A stretch of DNA of 64,000 nt, taken from Stigmatella erecta. Lineage in GTDB: Bacteria > Myxococcota > Myxococcia > Myxococcales > Myxococcaceae. Shown here one piece after another: positions 54,757-63,217 of this stretch. Position 1 is the stretch's first letter, and each line of letters begins with the position of its first letter. The stretch spans positions 1-64,000 of the forward strand of contig NZ_FOIJ01000009.1 in NCBI RefSeq assembly GCF_900111745.1, read 5' to 3'. The notes below the pieces were generated by a model. It made no database searches. It was not told where the DNA came from and was given only the letters and a program-made list of their open reading frames with translations. Position numbers and translations under genes: made by a program.

Positions 54757-54833
54757 GCCCGGTGTGGCGCCGGAGCGCGGTCGGCTGCTAGCTTGCCCGG
54801 AGGGGCCGCTCAGGGTCCCTCCGGGACAGGGGC

Positions 54834-56306
54834 ATGCCGTCATTGCGTAACGAGCCGGAGCTGGGCCTGCCTTCGCCCCAGGGGCTCATCCACGACATCG
54901 CCGAGCAGGCCTTCTCCCGCGCCTCGGGGGCGCCGCTCGTCGCGGGCAATGACGTCCGGGTGTTGCTGGATGGCCAGGAGAACTATCCCGCCTGGCTCGC
55001 GGCCATCCGCGAGGCCCAGCGGACCATCTTCTTCGAGAACTACATCATCGAGGATGATGAGGTGGGCAGGGCCTTCGCGGAGGCGCTCGCGGAGCGCGCG
55101 CGGGCGGGCGTGAAGGTGCGGCTCATTCACGACTGGCTGGGCTCGCTGGGGGGCGCCTCGAACCGGTTCTGGAGAGAGCTCGAGGCCGCGGGGGTGGAGG
55201 TGCGGTGTTTCAACCCGCCGAGGCTCTCCAGCCCGCTGGGGTGGCTGAGCCGCGACCATCGCAAGATGATCTCCATCGATGGGCGGATCGGCTTCGTGAC
55301 GGGGTTGTGTGTCAGCCGGCGCTGGCTGGGTGAGCCCTCGCGCCCACTGTCCGCGTGGCGCGATACGGGGCTCGAGCTGCGGGGGCCCGCCATCGGGTGT
55401 CTGGAGCGCGCCTTCGCGCAGGTCTGGCGGGAGATGGGGGCGCCCTTGCCCCCCGCGCTGTTCACGGAGCCCAGCACCATTCCCCTGGCCGGGGACGTGT
55501 CCCTGCGCATCGTGGCGGATGAGCCCAACTCGACGGGACTGTTCCGGCTGGACCAGATCATCGCCGCGGCGGCCCGGAGGACGCTGTGGCTCACGGATGC
55601 CTATTTCGTGGGCTTCGCCCCGTACGTCCAGGCGCTGCGCGCGGCGGCCCGGGATGGGGTCGATGTGCGGCTGCTGGTGCCGAGCACCTCGGACATTCCG
55701 CTCATCAGCCCCTTCTCGCGGGCCGGGTACCGGCCGTTGCTGGAGGCGGGCGTCCGGGTGTTCGAGTGGAACGGCACCATGATTCACGCGAAGACCGGCG
55801 TCGCGGATAGCCGGTGGGCGCGCATCGGCTCGTCGAACCTGAACCTCGCCAGCTTCGTTGGCAACTACGAGCTGGACGCGGCCATCGACGATGAGCGGGT
55901 GGCGCGGAAGCTGGAGGACATCTACGAGGAGGATCTCTCGAACAGCACGGAGATCACCCTCACGGCCCGCAAGCGGGTGAGGCCCCTGCGGCCCCGGCAC
56001 GTGCCGGCCTCACCTCCCGGGTCCCGCTCGTCCCTGGGCGCGGTCCGCTTCGCGAACGCCGTCGGGGTGGCCGCGGCGGCCAGCACCCGGACGCTCGGCG
56101 CCGTGGAGAGCAGCATCATGCTGGGCCTGGCGCTCATCCTGCTGGCCATCGCGCTGGTCGCCATCCTGTGGCCCATCGTGATGGCCTACTCGATCGCGGC
56201 GGTGGTGGGGTGGCTCTCGCTCACGCTGTTCCTGCGCATCTACCGCAACACCCGGCAGCGTGAGCTCGAGCCCCCCGGCAACGCTAGAAGCGGGCTCCCA
56301 GAGTGA
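54834..56306 (+). CDS. Phospholipase D-family (cardiolipin-synthase-like) protein
   Basis: 490 residues. Two HKD motifs: DHRKMISIDGRIGFVTG (His, Lys, Asp at about 140-150) and IHAKTGVADSRWARIGSSNLN, with the helper Asn-containing NLN segment. The N-terminal helix usual for membrane Cls is missing; instead a pair of membrane helices lies at the C-terminus (about 425-470). This is an unusual layout for Cls, so a different phospholipid or nuclease activity cannot be excluded. It ends overlapping the convergent OMP gene by 23 bases. Confidence 0.82.
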   Translation: MPSLRNEPELGLPSPQGLIHDIAEQAFSRASGAPLVAGNDVRVLLDGQENYPAWLAAIREAQRTIFFENYIIEDDEVGRAFAEALAERARAGVKVRLIHDWLGSLGGASNRFWRELEAAGVEVRCFNPPRLSSPLGWLSRDHRKMISIDGRIGFVTGLCVSRRWLGEPSRPLSAWRDTGLELRGPAIGCLERAFAQVWREMGAPLPPALFTEPSTIPLAGDVSLRIVADEPNSTGLFRLDQIIAAAARRTLWLTDAYFVGFAPYVQALRAAARDGVDVRLLVPSTSDIPLISPFSRAGYRPLLEAGVRVFEWNGTMIHAKTGVADSRWARIGSSNLNLASFVGNYELDAAIDDERVARKLEDIYEEDLSNSTEITLTARKRVRPLRPRHVPASPPGSRSSLGAVRFANAVGVAAAASTRTLGAVESSIMLGLALILLAIALVAILWPIVMAYSIAAVVGWLSLTLFLRIYRNTRQRELEPPGNARSGLPE

Positions 56307-56865
56307 TGGCGAAGTCGAAGTAGCCGCCGCTCGGGTCCTCCACCTGCTCGCGGATGTTCTGGTCCAGGAACGGCCGGTAGGTGGCGCGGGCGCCCGCGGT
56401 GAGCGAGCCGGTGTTGAACTCGATGCCGGCCACCAGGGGCAGCTCCTTCACCGTGTCCGAGACGTAGTCTCCGCGCTGGAGCAGATCTCCGCCCACGGAG
56501 ATGCGCGAGATGCCGATGCCCACGCCCACGAAGGGCTTCACGGCCTCCAGGACCGGAAGGCCCAGCTTCACCAGGGCGCTGCCGCCGTGGCGCGTGAGGG
56601 CGATGTCGAGCGCGTCGGTGCCGATGGTGTTGCGGCCGCCCTCGTAGCCCACCTCGAAGCCGAGGAAGCGCAGCGGCTGCACGTTCAGCGTCAGTCCCCA
56701 GGTGGGGCCCATCTTGACGCTCTCGCCGATGTCCCCCGTGTAGTCGCCCAGACCGCCCTTGAGGAACACCTTCACCCGGCCCTGGGGCCCTTCCTGGGCG
56801 GCGGCAGTGCCCGCCGTGCCCAGCACCAGCATGAGTCCCAGCACCTTGAGGCCCTTCGCAACCAT
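56284..56865 (-). CDS. Outer-membrane beta-barrel protein
   Basis: 193 residues from ATG 56865; the open frame reaches 56997 but lacks protein character there. A signal peptide (MVAKGLKVLGLMLVLGTAGTAAAQ) is followed by alternating amphipathic strands (GRVKVFLKGGLGDYTGDIGES, RFLGFEVGYEGG, VKPFVGVGIGISRISV, SLTAGARATYRPF) ending GGYFDFAITLGARF with the C-terminal Phe required for barrel assembly. An OmpA/OmpW-like 8-strand barrel is inferred. Confidence 0.8.
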   Translation of the reverse strand: MVAKGLKVLGLMLVLGTAGTAAAQEGPQGRVKVFLKGGLGDYTGDIGESVKMGPTWGLTLNVQPLRFLGFEVGYEGGRNTIGTDALDIALTRHGGSALVKLGLPVLEAVKPFVGVGIGISRISVGGDLLQRGDYVSDTVKELPLVAGIEFNTGSLTAGARATYRPFLDQNIREQVEDPSGGYFDFAITLGARF

Positions 56866-57091
56866 GTCGTTCTCCTGTCTGACTTGAATTGCGCCGCAAG
56901 CTGCGCACCGGGCGGCCGTTGTGCATCCCCCCCCTGCGAGGGAGAAGGCAGGCCATTGCCTGTATGTTTGTTCAGGTGGGAGGCCTTGCGCCGGCACTGG
57001 ACTTGGCGGGTCAGACGATTGAGGTACTGTTTGGCCGTTCGCAGGAGGTGGGTTCCCGGGTCTCGGGGCCCTGCGAGGAGGAACCTGGCGC

Positions 57092-58804
57092 GTGCGGTGG
57101 CTGTTACCCGATGCAGTCGATCAGCAGGTGGCCTCACTGGCGCGAGAGCTGGGGCTGCACCCCCTGGCCTCGCGAATCCTGCTGCACCGGGGGTACCGCA
57201 CGCCCGAGGCCGCCTCGGCCTTCCTCTCCGACAAGCTGTCGGATTTGCCGGACCCGTTCCTGCTCAAGGGCATGGTCACCGCCGTCGAGCGCATCACCCG
57301 GGCCCTGCGGGGCGGTGAGAAAATCACCCTCTACGGGGACTATGACGTGGACGGGGTGTGCTCCACCTCGCTGCTCACGCTCTTCCTGAGGGAGCTGGGC
57401 GCCCGGCCCTCCACCTACATTCCGCACCGCATGGGGGAGGGGTACGGGCTCAACCTCCAGGCCATGGATCGCATCGCCGCGGACGGGACGCGGCTGCTCG
57501 TCACCCTGGACTGCGGCATCACCTCCGTGGCGGAGGTGGCCCGGGCCCGGGAGCTGGGCATGGACGTGGTCATCGTGGACCACCACACGGTGCCCGAGGT
57601 GCTGCCGCCCGCAGTGGCCGTGCTCAACCCGCACCAGCCCGGCTGTGACTACCCCACCAAGACGCTGTGCGCCGCCGGGGTGGCCTTCAACCTGTGCATG
57701 GGGTTGCGCAAGCACCTGCGCGAGGCGGGGTTCTTCGCCACCCGCAAGGAGCCCCTCCTCAAGGGGTTGATGGATCTGGTGGCCCTGGCCACCGTGGCGG
57801 ATGTGGTGCCGCTCACCGGCGCCAACCGCATCCTCGTGGCCCATGGCCTCCAGGAGCTCACCGCCGCGCGCCGCCATGGCGTCCGCGCCCTCAAGGAGGT
57901 GGCGGGCGTGGAGCCGGAGGCCCCCGTGACGGCCGGCCAGGTGGGCTTCCGCCTGGGGCCCCGCATCAACGCCGCGGGCCGCCTGCACGACGCGTCGCTC
58001 GGGCTTCAGCTCCTCACCTCCGAGTCCCTGGAGGAGGCGCGGCGGCTGGCCGGGGTGCTGGACCGCGCCAACGCCGAGCGCCAGGGCATCGAGAGCTCCA
58101 TCCTGTCCGAGGCGCTCAAGCAGGCCGAGGGCCTCTCTCACGCGCGGGGCTTCGTGCTCTACGCGGAGGGGTGGCACCCGGGCGTCATCGGCATCGTCGC
58201 CTCGCGCGTGGTGGAGCGCTTCCACCGGCCCACCGTCATGGTCGGGGTGAACGAGGGGATTGGAAAGGGCTCGGCGCGCAGCATCGAGGGCTTCCACCTC
58301 TATGACGCGCTCCATGGCTGCTCGGGCATGCTCGCGCGCTTCGGGGGGCACAAGTACGCGGCCGGGCTCACCATCGAGGCGGGGCGGCTGCCGGCCTTCC
58401 GCGAGGCCTTCGAGCGCGTGGCCTTCGAGCGCCTCACGCCGGATGACCTGATTCCCCGGTGCCGGGTGGATGCGGTGGTGATGCCGCACGAGCTGGACGA
58501 GCGCGCGGTGGAGTCCCTTCAGCGGCTGGGCCCCTTCGGACAGGGCAACCCCGAGCCGGTGCTGGTGCTGCGCAAGCAGCTCGCGCGCCCCCGGGTGCTG
58601 ACGCCCAAGACGGGCCACGGCCACGCTCACCTGAAGCTGGCGCTCGTGGATGCGCCCGGCGTGGATGCCATCGGCTTCGGCATGGCGGACCGGCTGTCCC
58701 TCGTGGAAGGGCCGGTGGACCTGGCCTTCCAGGTGGGCATGGACACCTTCCGCGGGCAGCGGCGCGTGTCCTTGAAGCTCAAGGACCTGCGCATCGCCGC
58801 CTGA
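57092..58804 (+). CDS. recJ: Single-stranded-DNA-specific exonuclease RecJ
   Basis: 570 residues from GTG 57092. The DHH phosphoesterase motifs are KITLYGDYDVDGVCSTSLL, VTLDCGIT, DVVIVDHHTVPEVLPPA, and the DHHA1 part shows FVLYAEGWHPGVIGIVASRVVERFHRP, GKGSARSIEGFHLYDAL and GGHKYAAGLTI. A C-terminal OB-fold follows. It degrades single-stranded DNA 5' to 3' in repair and recombination. The length is normal. It ends one base before the convergent YHS gene. Confidence 0.97.
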   Translation: MRWLLPDAVDQQVASLARELGLHPLASRILLHRGYRTPEAASAFLSDKLSDLPDPFLLKGMVTAVERITRALRGGEKITLYGDYDVDGVCSTSLLTLFLRELGARPSTYIPHRMGEGYGLNLQAMDRIAADGTRLLVTLDCGITSVAEVARARELGMDVVIVDHHTVPEVLPPAVAVLNPHQPGCDYPTKTLCAAGVAFNLCMGLRKHLREAGFFATRKEPLLKGLMDLVALATVADVVPLTGANRILVAHGLQELTAARRHGVRALKEVAGVEPEAPVTAGQVGFRLGPRINAAGRLHDASLGLQLLTSESLEEARRLAGVLDRANAERQGIESSILSEALKQAEGLSHARGFVLYAEGWHPGVIGIVASRVVERFHRPTVMVGVNEGIGKGSARSIEGFHLYDALHGCSGMLARFGGHKYAAGLTIEAGRLPAFREAFERVAFERLTPDDLIPRCRVDAVVMPHELDERAVESLQRLGPFGQGNPEPVLVLRKQLARPRVLTPKTGHGHAHLKLALVDAPGVDAIGFGMADRLSLVEGPVDLAFQVGMDTFRGQRRVSLKLKDLRIAA

Positions 58805-58805
58805 C

Positions 58806-59030
58806 TCAGGAGATGCCCCAGCGCACCCGCCCGGGCGTCAGCAGCGCCCCGGCGCGCGCCAGGTCGTTCAGCCGGAAGCGCTCCGCCTGCTTCTCGAACG
58901 TCGAGCGGCACCGCTCCGAGCAGAAGAAGTACCGGCGCTTCTTGTACTCCGACGAGGGACGCCCATCGGGTCCCTCCACCTGCCGGCCACAGACTGGATC
59001 CAGATGACGGCTCTGCACGCCCTTCATCAT
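58806..59030 (-). CDS. YHS/TRASH-like metal-binding protein
   Basis: 74 residues from ATG 59030 (the open frame upstream to 59171 is not protein-like). The pattern DPVCGRQVEGPDGRPSSEYKKRRYFFCSERCRSTFEKQAERF is a YHS/TRASH zinc-knuckle-like domain with three cysteines, used in metal sensing or trafficking. No copper or mercury genes are nearby. Its promoter would lie in 59031-59243, a stretch with an AT-rich run and a GCAGGCC/GGCCTGC inverted repeat near 59170-59195. Confidence 0.72.
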   Translation of the reverse strand: MMKGVQSRHLDPVCGRQVEGPDGRPSSEYKKRRYFFCSERCRSTFEKQAERFRLNDLARAGALLTPGRVRWGIS

Positions 59031-59243
59031 CACGCTCGCCTCCCCGCCTTGGGGGTTGGGGGCCGTGAATTGGCCCGGTGTTCCCCCGCCCCTGGCACCC
59101 TTTAGCAGGGGACGTGCCAGAGGGGCGGGGCGAGGGTTTCCAAGGGCTTGCGCTTGACGCTGGGCAGGCAAGCAGGCCTGAAGGGGCCTGCCGGGGGGAA
59201 AAACTTTCAGGCCGGTTTCCGTCTCTTGAGAAAGAGAAGCCCC

Positions 59244-59993
59244 TTAGAAGGCCGTGCCGAGGCTGCCTCCGATGAACGTGTCGTTCATGTACCCGCGGCG
59301 GAAGCGCGTCAGCTCCACGCGGAAGGTCAGCGCCAGCCGGTCCGAGAGCCGGGGCCGGCCGCGGAAGCCCACGCCGTACTGGAACAGGGGCTTGATGCCT
59401 TTGACGCTCGTCTCGTTGGCGCCGATGGAGAGGGTGGAGGACTGGAGCGCCATGCCCCCGCCCACCTGGCCGAACACCCCGAAGGCCTGGGCGGCGCCGA
59501 AGGTGAACTCGTACGCGGGGGCCACGGTGAAGTAGTGGATGCGGTTGCGCCCGGCGACGAGGTCCGTGCCGTCGCTCAGGCCCGCCATCATCCAGCGCAC
59601 ATCGGCCCAGAGCGCCTCGCGCAGGGGCTCCGAGTCGAGGATGCGGCCGTACTCCCAGGTGAAGCGCAGGCCCAGGCCTAGGCCCGTCTCGGCGAAGGCG
59701 CCCTTGGAGCTGCTCAGCAGCATGGCGCCGAGGATGACCTCGCCCGCGAGGCCTTTGTTCGGGTCATCCAGGCGGTACATCTTCTCGAACTCCTCCTCCT
59801 CCTCGTCCATCCGCCCGTAGTCGGCGGTGGGATCGCTGCGGCGGGGGAGCTTCCGGGGGGCATCCTCCTCCGCTTCATCCGGGTAGGCGTACGGGGCGTC
59901 CTCGTCCTCGTCCTGGGCGAGCGCGGGGGAGGCGAGGGCGAGCGCCCCGAGGAAGGCCAGCAGGAGCCGGGAGTGCACGGTGGGGGTTCTCAT
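59244..59993 (-). CDS. Outer-membrane beta-barrel protein with acidic N-terminus
   Basis: 249 residues from ATG 59993, which overlaps the end of the upstream gene (ATGA). A signal peptide (ending SPALAQ) is followed by an unusually acidic stretch (DEDEDAPYAYPDEAEED...DEEEEEF). From about residue 80 the chain has alternating strands (EVILGAMLLSSSKGAFAETGLGLGLRFTWEYG..., YFTVAPAYEFTFGAAQAFGVFGQVGGGMAL) ending GGSLGTAF, a barrel C-terminus. Co-transcribed with the metalloprotease-like lipoprotein before it. Confidence 0.72.
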   Translation of the reverse strand: MRTPTVHSRLLLAFLGALALASPALAQDEDEDAPYAYPDEAEEDAPRKLPRRSDPTADYGRMDEEEEEFEKMYRLDDPNKGLAGEVILGAMLLSSSKGAFAETGLGLGLRFTWEYGRILDSEPLREALWADVRWMMAGLSDGTDLVAGRNRIHYFTVAPAYEFTFGAAQAFGVFGQVGGGMALQSSTLSIGANETSVKGIKPLFQYGVGFRGRPRLSDRLALTFRVELTRFRRGYMNDTFIGGSLGTAF

Positions 59994-61243
59994 GGGTTGA
60001 TCCGGGCGCAAGTGGTGCCACCCTGGGCTTCGGGCGGGCAGGGCAGGCCCGGGCCCACCAACTCGGCGGCGGGGATCTGCAGGTGGTCGATCAGCTCGTT
60101 GCAGACGGCGGTCTTCAGCGGGGTGTCGGTGATGTGGTTGACGAGCACCGCGGAGACGGAGGTGCGGTTGAAGATGAGCTGGTCGTTCTGGGCGATGCGC
60201 GAGAGCTGGGCCAGGCCGGGGTTGCCGGAGGTCTCATCCGAGTAGGCGGCGACCAGGGCGCGCTGGAGCGTCTTGTGCTGCCCGGTGGACTGGCCCGCCT
60301 GGTACAGGGCGCTGGCGATGATGGAGCCCAGCTTGTACGGATCGAACGCGCCGACGTTGAGGGTGTTGAGATCGTTCAGCAGCACGGTGTCCATGCACCG
60401 GTCCGCCTTGGCCAGGTCGCGCGAGTCGCTCAGCCTGTCATCGAAGGAGGTGCGGAAGAAGCGCGTGTCGCACCCCACCGGGCTGTCGCAGGTGGTGCCG
60501 AAGCCGTGGTAGTCCGCGAGCCCCTCGTCCAGCGACTTGATGAGGTTGGCGCCGGGGCTGGAGGGAGATTGGCCCCAGACGGCGATCTGGTAGGGGAACG
60601 GGCTGCCGGCGTACACCTTCTGGTTGAAGATGCGGTGCGCGTACTCGTGCGACATGACGCCGGCGTTGAGCGCCAGCGGGGCCTTCTGGAGCGTGTCGAA
60701 GGGGAGCACCATGAAGGCCTGCACCGGGGAGAAGTACAGGGCGTTGTCCTTCAGGGCATCCGGGCTGGTGTCCACCAGGGTGAACTCGGGGAAGTAGTAG
60801 ACGGTGGCCGGCTCGCCCAGGTCCGCGGCGGGGATGTTGGCCACCTTGTTGAAGTAGTCGTAGGCGCGCTCGAAGTTGTAGTACGCGGTGACGAGGTTCC
60901 AGGTGTGGAAGTCGGCGGGCCACAGCACGCCGTCCTGGGTGATGTAGCTGGCCGTCACGTCCCGCCCGTCCCCCTTGATGATGGCCTTGGCGTACGCCTC
61001 GGGCGTCTGCGCGTTCTGGACCTGCGGATCCTGGGAGTCGGAGCGGATGCGCGCCCCGCCAATCATCTTGGCGACCACGCCCTCCATTTTGACGATGTCC
61101 GAGATGGTGGTGAGCTCGACTTCCCGCGGCGCGTAGGCGCCGTTGCTGTTGAGCACCAGGGCCTGGACCTTCACCGGCGCCTGGGAGTCCGGAGCACACG
61201 CGGCCGACAGCGCGAGCGTGGCGACAATGGCTTTTCGAAGCAT
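59990..61243 (-). CDS. Lipoprotein with HExxH metallopeptidase motif
   Basis: 417 residues. A lipobox, LSAACAP, marks the lipidated Cys (about 16). The body contains NAGVMSHEYAHRIFNQKVY, a HExxH zinc motif, and downstream LDEGLADYHGFGT, the usual ExxxD-type third-ligand region of gluzincin-like peptidases. An outer-membrane or periplasmic zinc peptidase is inferred; the family is not named. It is followed with a 4-base overlap by the barrel protein. Confidence 0.72.
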   Translation of the reverse strand: MLRKAIVATLALSAACAPDSQAPVKVQALVLNSNGAYAPREVELTTISDIVKMEGVVAKMIGGARIRSDSQDPQVQNAQTPEAYAKAIIKGDGRDVTASYITQDGVLWPADFHTWNLVTAYYNFERAYDYFNKVANIPAADLGEPATVYYFPEFTLVDTSPDALKDNALYFSPVQAFMVLPFDTLQKAPLALNAGVMSHEYAHRIFNQKVYAGSPFPYQIAVWGQSPSSPGANLIKSLDEGLADYHGFGTTCDSPVGCDTRFFRTSFDDRLSDSRDLAKADRCMDTVLLNDLNTLNVGAFDPYKLGSIIASALYQAGQSTGQHKTLQRALVAAYSDETSGNPGLAQLSRIAQNDQLIFNRTSVSAVLVNHITDTPLKTAVCNELIDHLQIPAAELVGPGLPCPPEAQGGTTCARINP

Positions 61244-61387
61244 GGGCCGTGTTCTACTACGGCCGCCGGGGCGTTCAGAAGCCAGAGTCCGTGTTCTGCT
61301 CCAGAACGGATGCCTTGACGCACCATTTCCACGGTCCGTATGGTGCCGCCCCTTCCATCCCGAACGTTCTTCCTTTCAGGCGGTGTC

Positions 61388-63211
61388 ATGGCGGTCCCGT
61401 TCATCTCCGAGGTCAAGCGTACCCACACCTGCGGCCAGCTCACCAAGGAGCAGTTGGGTCAGGAGGTCGTTCTCTTCGGCTGGGTGCAGAACCGGCGCGA
61501 CCACGGCGGCGCGGTCTTCATCGACCTGCGGGACCGGGAGGGGCTCACCCAGGTCGTCTTCGAGCCGGACGCGAAGGAGGCCCACGAACTGGCGGGCCAG
61601 CTGCGCCTGGAGTTCTGCATCGGGGTGCGCGGCAAGGTCATCTCGCGCGGCAAGAACGTGAACCCGAAGATGAAGACGGGTGAAATCGAGGTGAAGGCGG
61701 ACGCCCTCACCATCTTCAACCGCTCCGAGCCCACGCCGTTCCTCATCGAGGACGCCATCGACACGGCGGAGGACAAGCGCCTGGCGCACCGCTACCTGGA
61801 CCTGCGCCGCAAGCCGTTGCAGCAGTCGCTGATGACGCGCTCGAAGATGAACGCGCTGACGCGCTCCTACATGGTGCAGAACGGCTTCCTGGAGCTGGAG
61901 ACGCCCTTCATGGGCAAGTACACCCCGGGCGGCGCGCGCAACTTCCTGGTGCCCAGCCGGCTCAACGCGGGCAAGTTCTACGCGCTGGCGGAGAGCCCGC
62001 AGCTCTACAAGCAGCTGTTCATGGTCGCGGGCTTCGACCGGTACTTCCAGATCGTCAAGTGCTTCCGGGACGAGGACCTGCGCCTGGACCGGCAGCCGGA
62101 GTTCACGCAGATCGACGTGGAGATGAGCTTCGTCAACCAGGACGACATCTTCACCATGATCGAAGGGCTCATCCAGAAGCTGTGGAAGGAAGTGCTCGGC
62201 GTGGACGTGCCCACGCCGTTCATGCGGATGAACTTCGACGAGTCCATGGCGAAGTACGGCAACGACAAGCCGGACCTGCGCTTCGGGCTGGAGCACATCG
62301 TCCTGACGGACCTCATCCGCGAGCACGGCGAGGGCGGCGGGGTGCCGCTCATCTGGGAGGCGGTGCAGCACAAGGGCATCGTCAAGGCCATGGTCATCCC
62401 CGCGGACAAGCCGCTCAGCCGCGCCGAGTCCGACAAGCTGGAGGAGTTCGCCAAGCAGGCCGGCGCCCGGGGCCTGGCGCGCGCCAAGGTGGGCGAGGGC
62501 GGGGAGTGGACGCAGTCGCCGCTGGCGAAGACGATCTCCCCCGCGCTGCGGCAGGCCATCAACCAGGCGTGCAACGCGAAGACGGGCGACCTCATCCTGT
62601 TCCAGTTCGGCCGCGAGTCGCTGGTGCACACGGTGATGGCCAACCTGCGCGTGCACGTGGCCAAGAAGCTGGGCCTCATCCCCGAGTACGGCAGCGGCGG
62701 CAACTGGCGCTTCCTGTGGGTCGTCAACCCGCCCCTGTTCGAGTACGACGAGGACTCCAAGACGTGGGCGGCCGCGCACCACGCCTTCACCCGGCCGCAC
62801 GACGGGGACGTGCAGTACCTGCTGACGGATCCGGGCCGCGTGAAGTGCCACCGCTATGACGTGGTGCTCAACGGCTTCGAGATCGGCGGCGGCTCCATCC
62901 GGCTCCATGATCCGAAGGTCCAGGCGGAGGTCTTCAAGGCGCTCGGCATCGAGGAGGAGGAGGCCCGGACGAAGTTCGGCTTCCTGCTGGACGCGCTCAA
63001 GTACGGCGCGCCGCCGCACGGTGGCATCGCCCTGGGCATGGACCGGCTCGTCATGCTGCTGACCGGCGCGGAGTCCCTGCGCGATGTGATTCCGTTCCCC
63101 AAGTCGAAGACGGGCACGGACCTGATGACGGGCGCCCCGGGCGAGGTGGATGACCGGCAGCTCAAGGAGGTCCACGTCCGCTCCGCGCCGCCTCCCGCGC
63201 CGCAGAAGTAG
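61388..63211 (+). CDS. aspS: Aspartyl-tRNA synthetase
   Basis: 607 residues from ATG 61388. The OB-fold anticodon domain has GQEVVLFGWVQNRRDHGGAVFIDLRDREGLTQVVFEP. Class II motif 2 lies in YFQIVKCFRDEDLRLDRQPEFTQID and motif 3 in PPHGGIALGMDRLVMLLTG. The bacterial-type GAD insertion is present between the motifs. It charges tRNA-Asp. Whether it also misacylates tRNA-Asn depends on the anticodon-domain residues, which I cannot decide. PhzF follows 6 bases later. Confidence 0.96.
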   Translation: MAVPFISEVKRTHTCGQLTKEQLGQEVVLFGWVQNRRDHGGAVFIDLRDREGLTQVVFEPDAKEAHELAGQLRLEFCIGVRGKVISRGKNVNPKMKTGEIEVKADALTIFNRSEPTPFLIEDAIDTAEDKRLAHRYLDLRRKPLQQSLMTRSKMNALTRSYMVQNGFLELETPFMGKYTPGGARNFLVPSRLNAGKFYALAESPQLYKQLFMVAGFDRYFQIVKCFRDEDLRLDRQPEFTQIDVEMSFVNQDDIFTMIEGLIQKLWKEVLGVDVPTPFMRMNFDESMAKYGNDKPDLRFGLEHIVLTDLIREHGEGGGVPLIWEAVQHKGIVKAMVIPADKPLSRAESDKLEEFAKQAGARGLARAKVGEGGEWTQSPLAKTISPALRQAINQACNAKTGDLILFQFGRESLVHTVMANLRVHVAKKLGLIPEYGSGGNWRFLWVVNPPLFEYDEDSKTWAAAHHAFTRPHDGDVQYLLTDPGRVKCHRYDVVLNGFEIGGGSIRLHDPKVQAEVFKALGIEEEEARTKFGFLLDALKYGAPPHGGIALGMDRLVMLLTGAESLRDVIPFPKSKTGTDLMTGAPGEVDDRQLKEVHVRSAPPPAPQK

Positions 63212-63217
63212 GTCCCC

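Noticed and set aside
59170-59243. Terminator for the barrel gene at 59244
   Set aside because: GCAGGCC/GGCCTGC and a small CTCTT/AAGAG hairpin occur but neither has a T run on the correct side; left as an unassigned intergenic structure.
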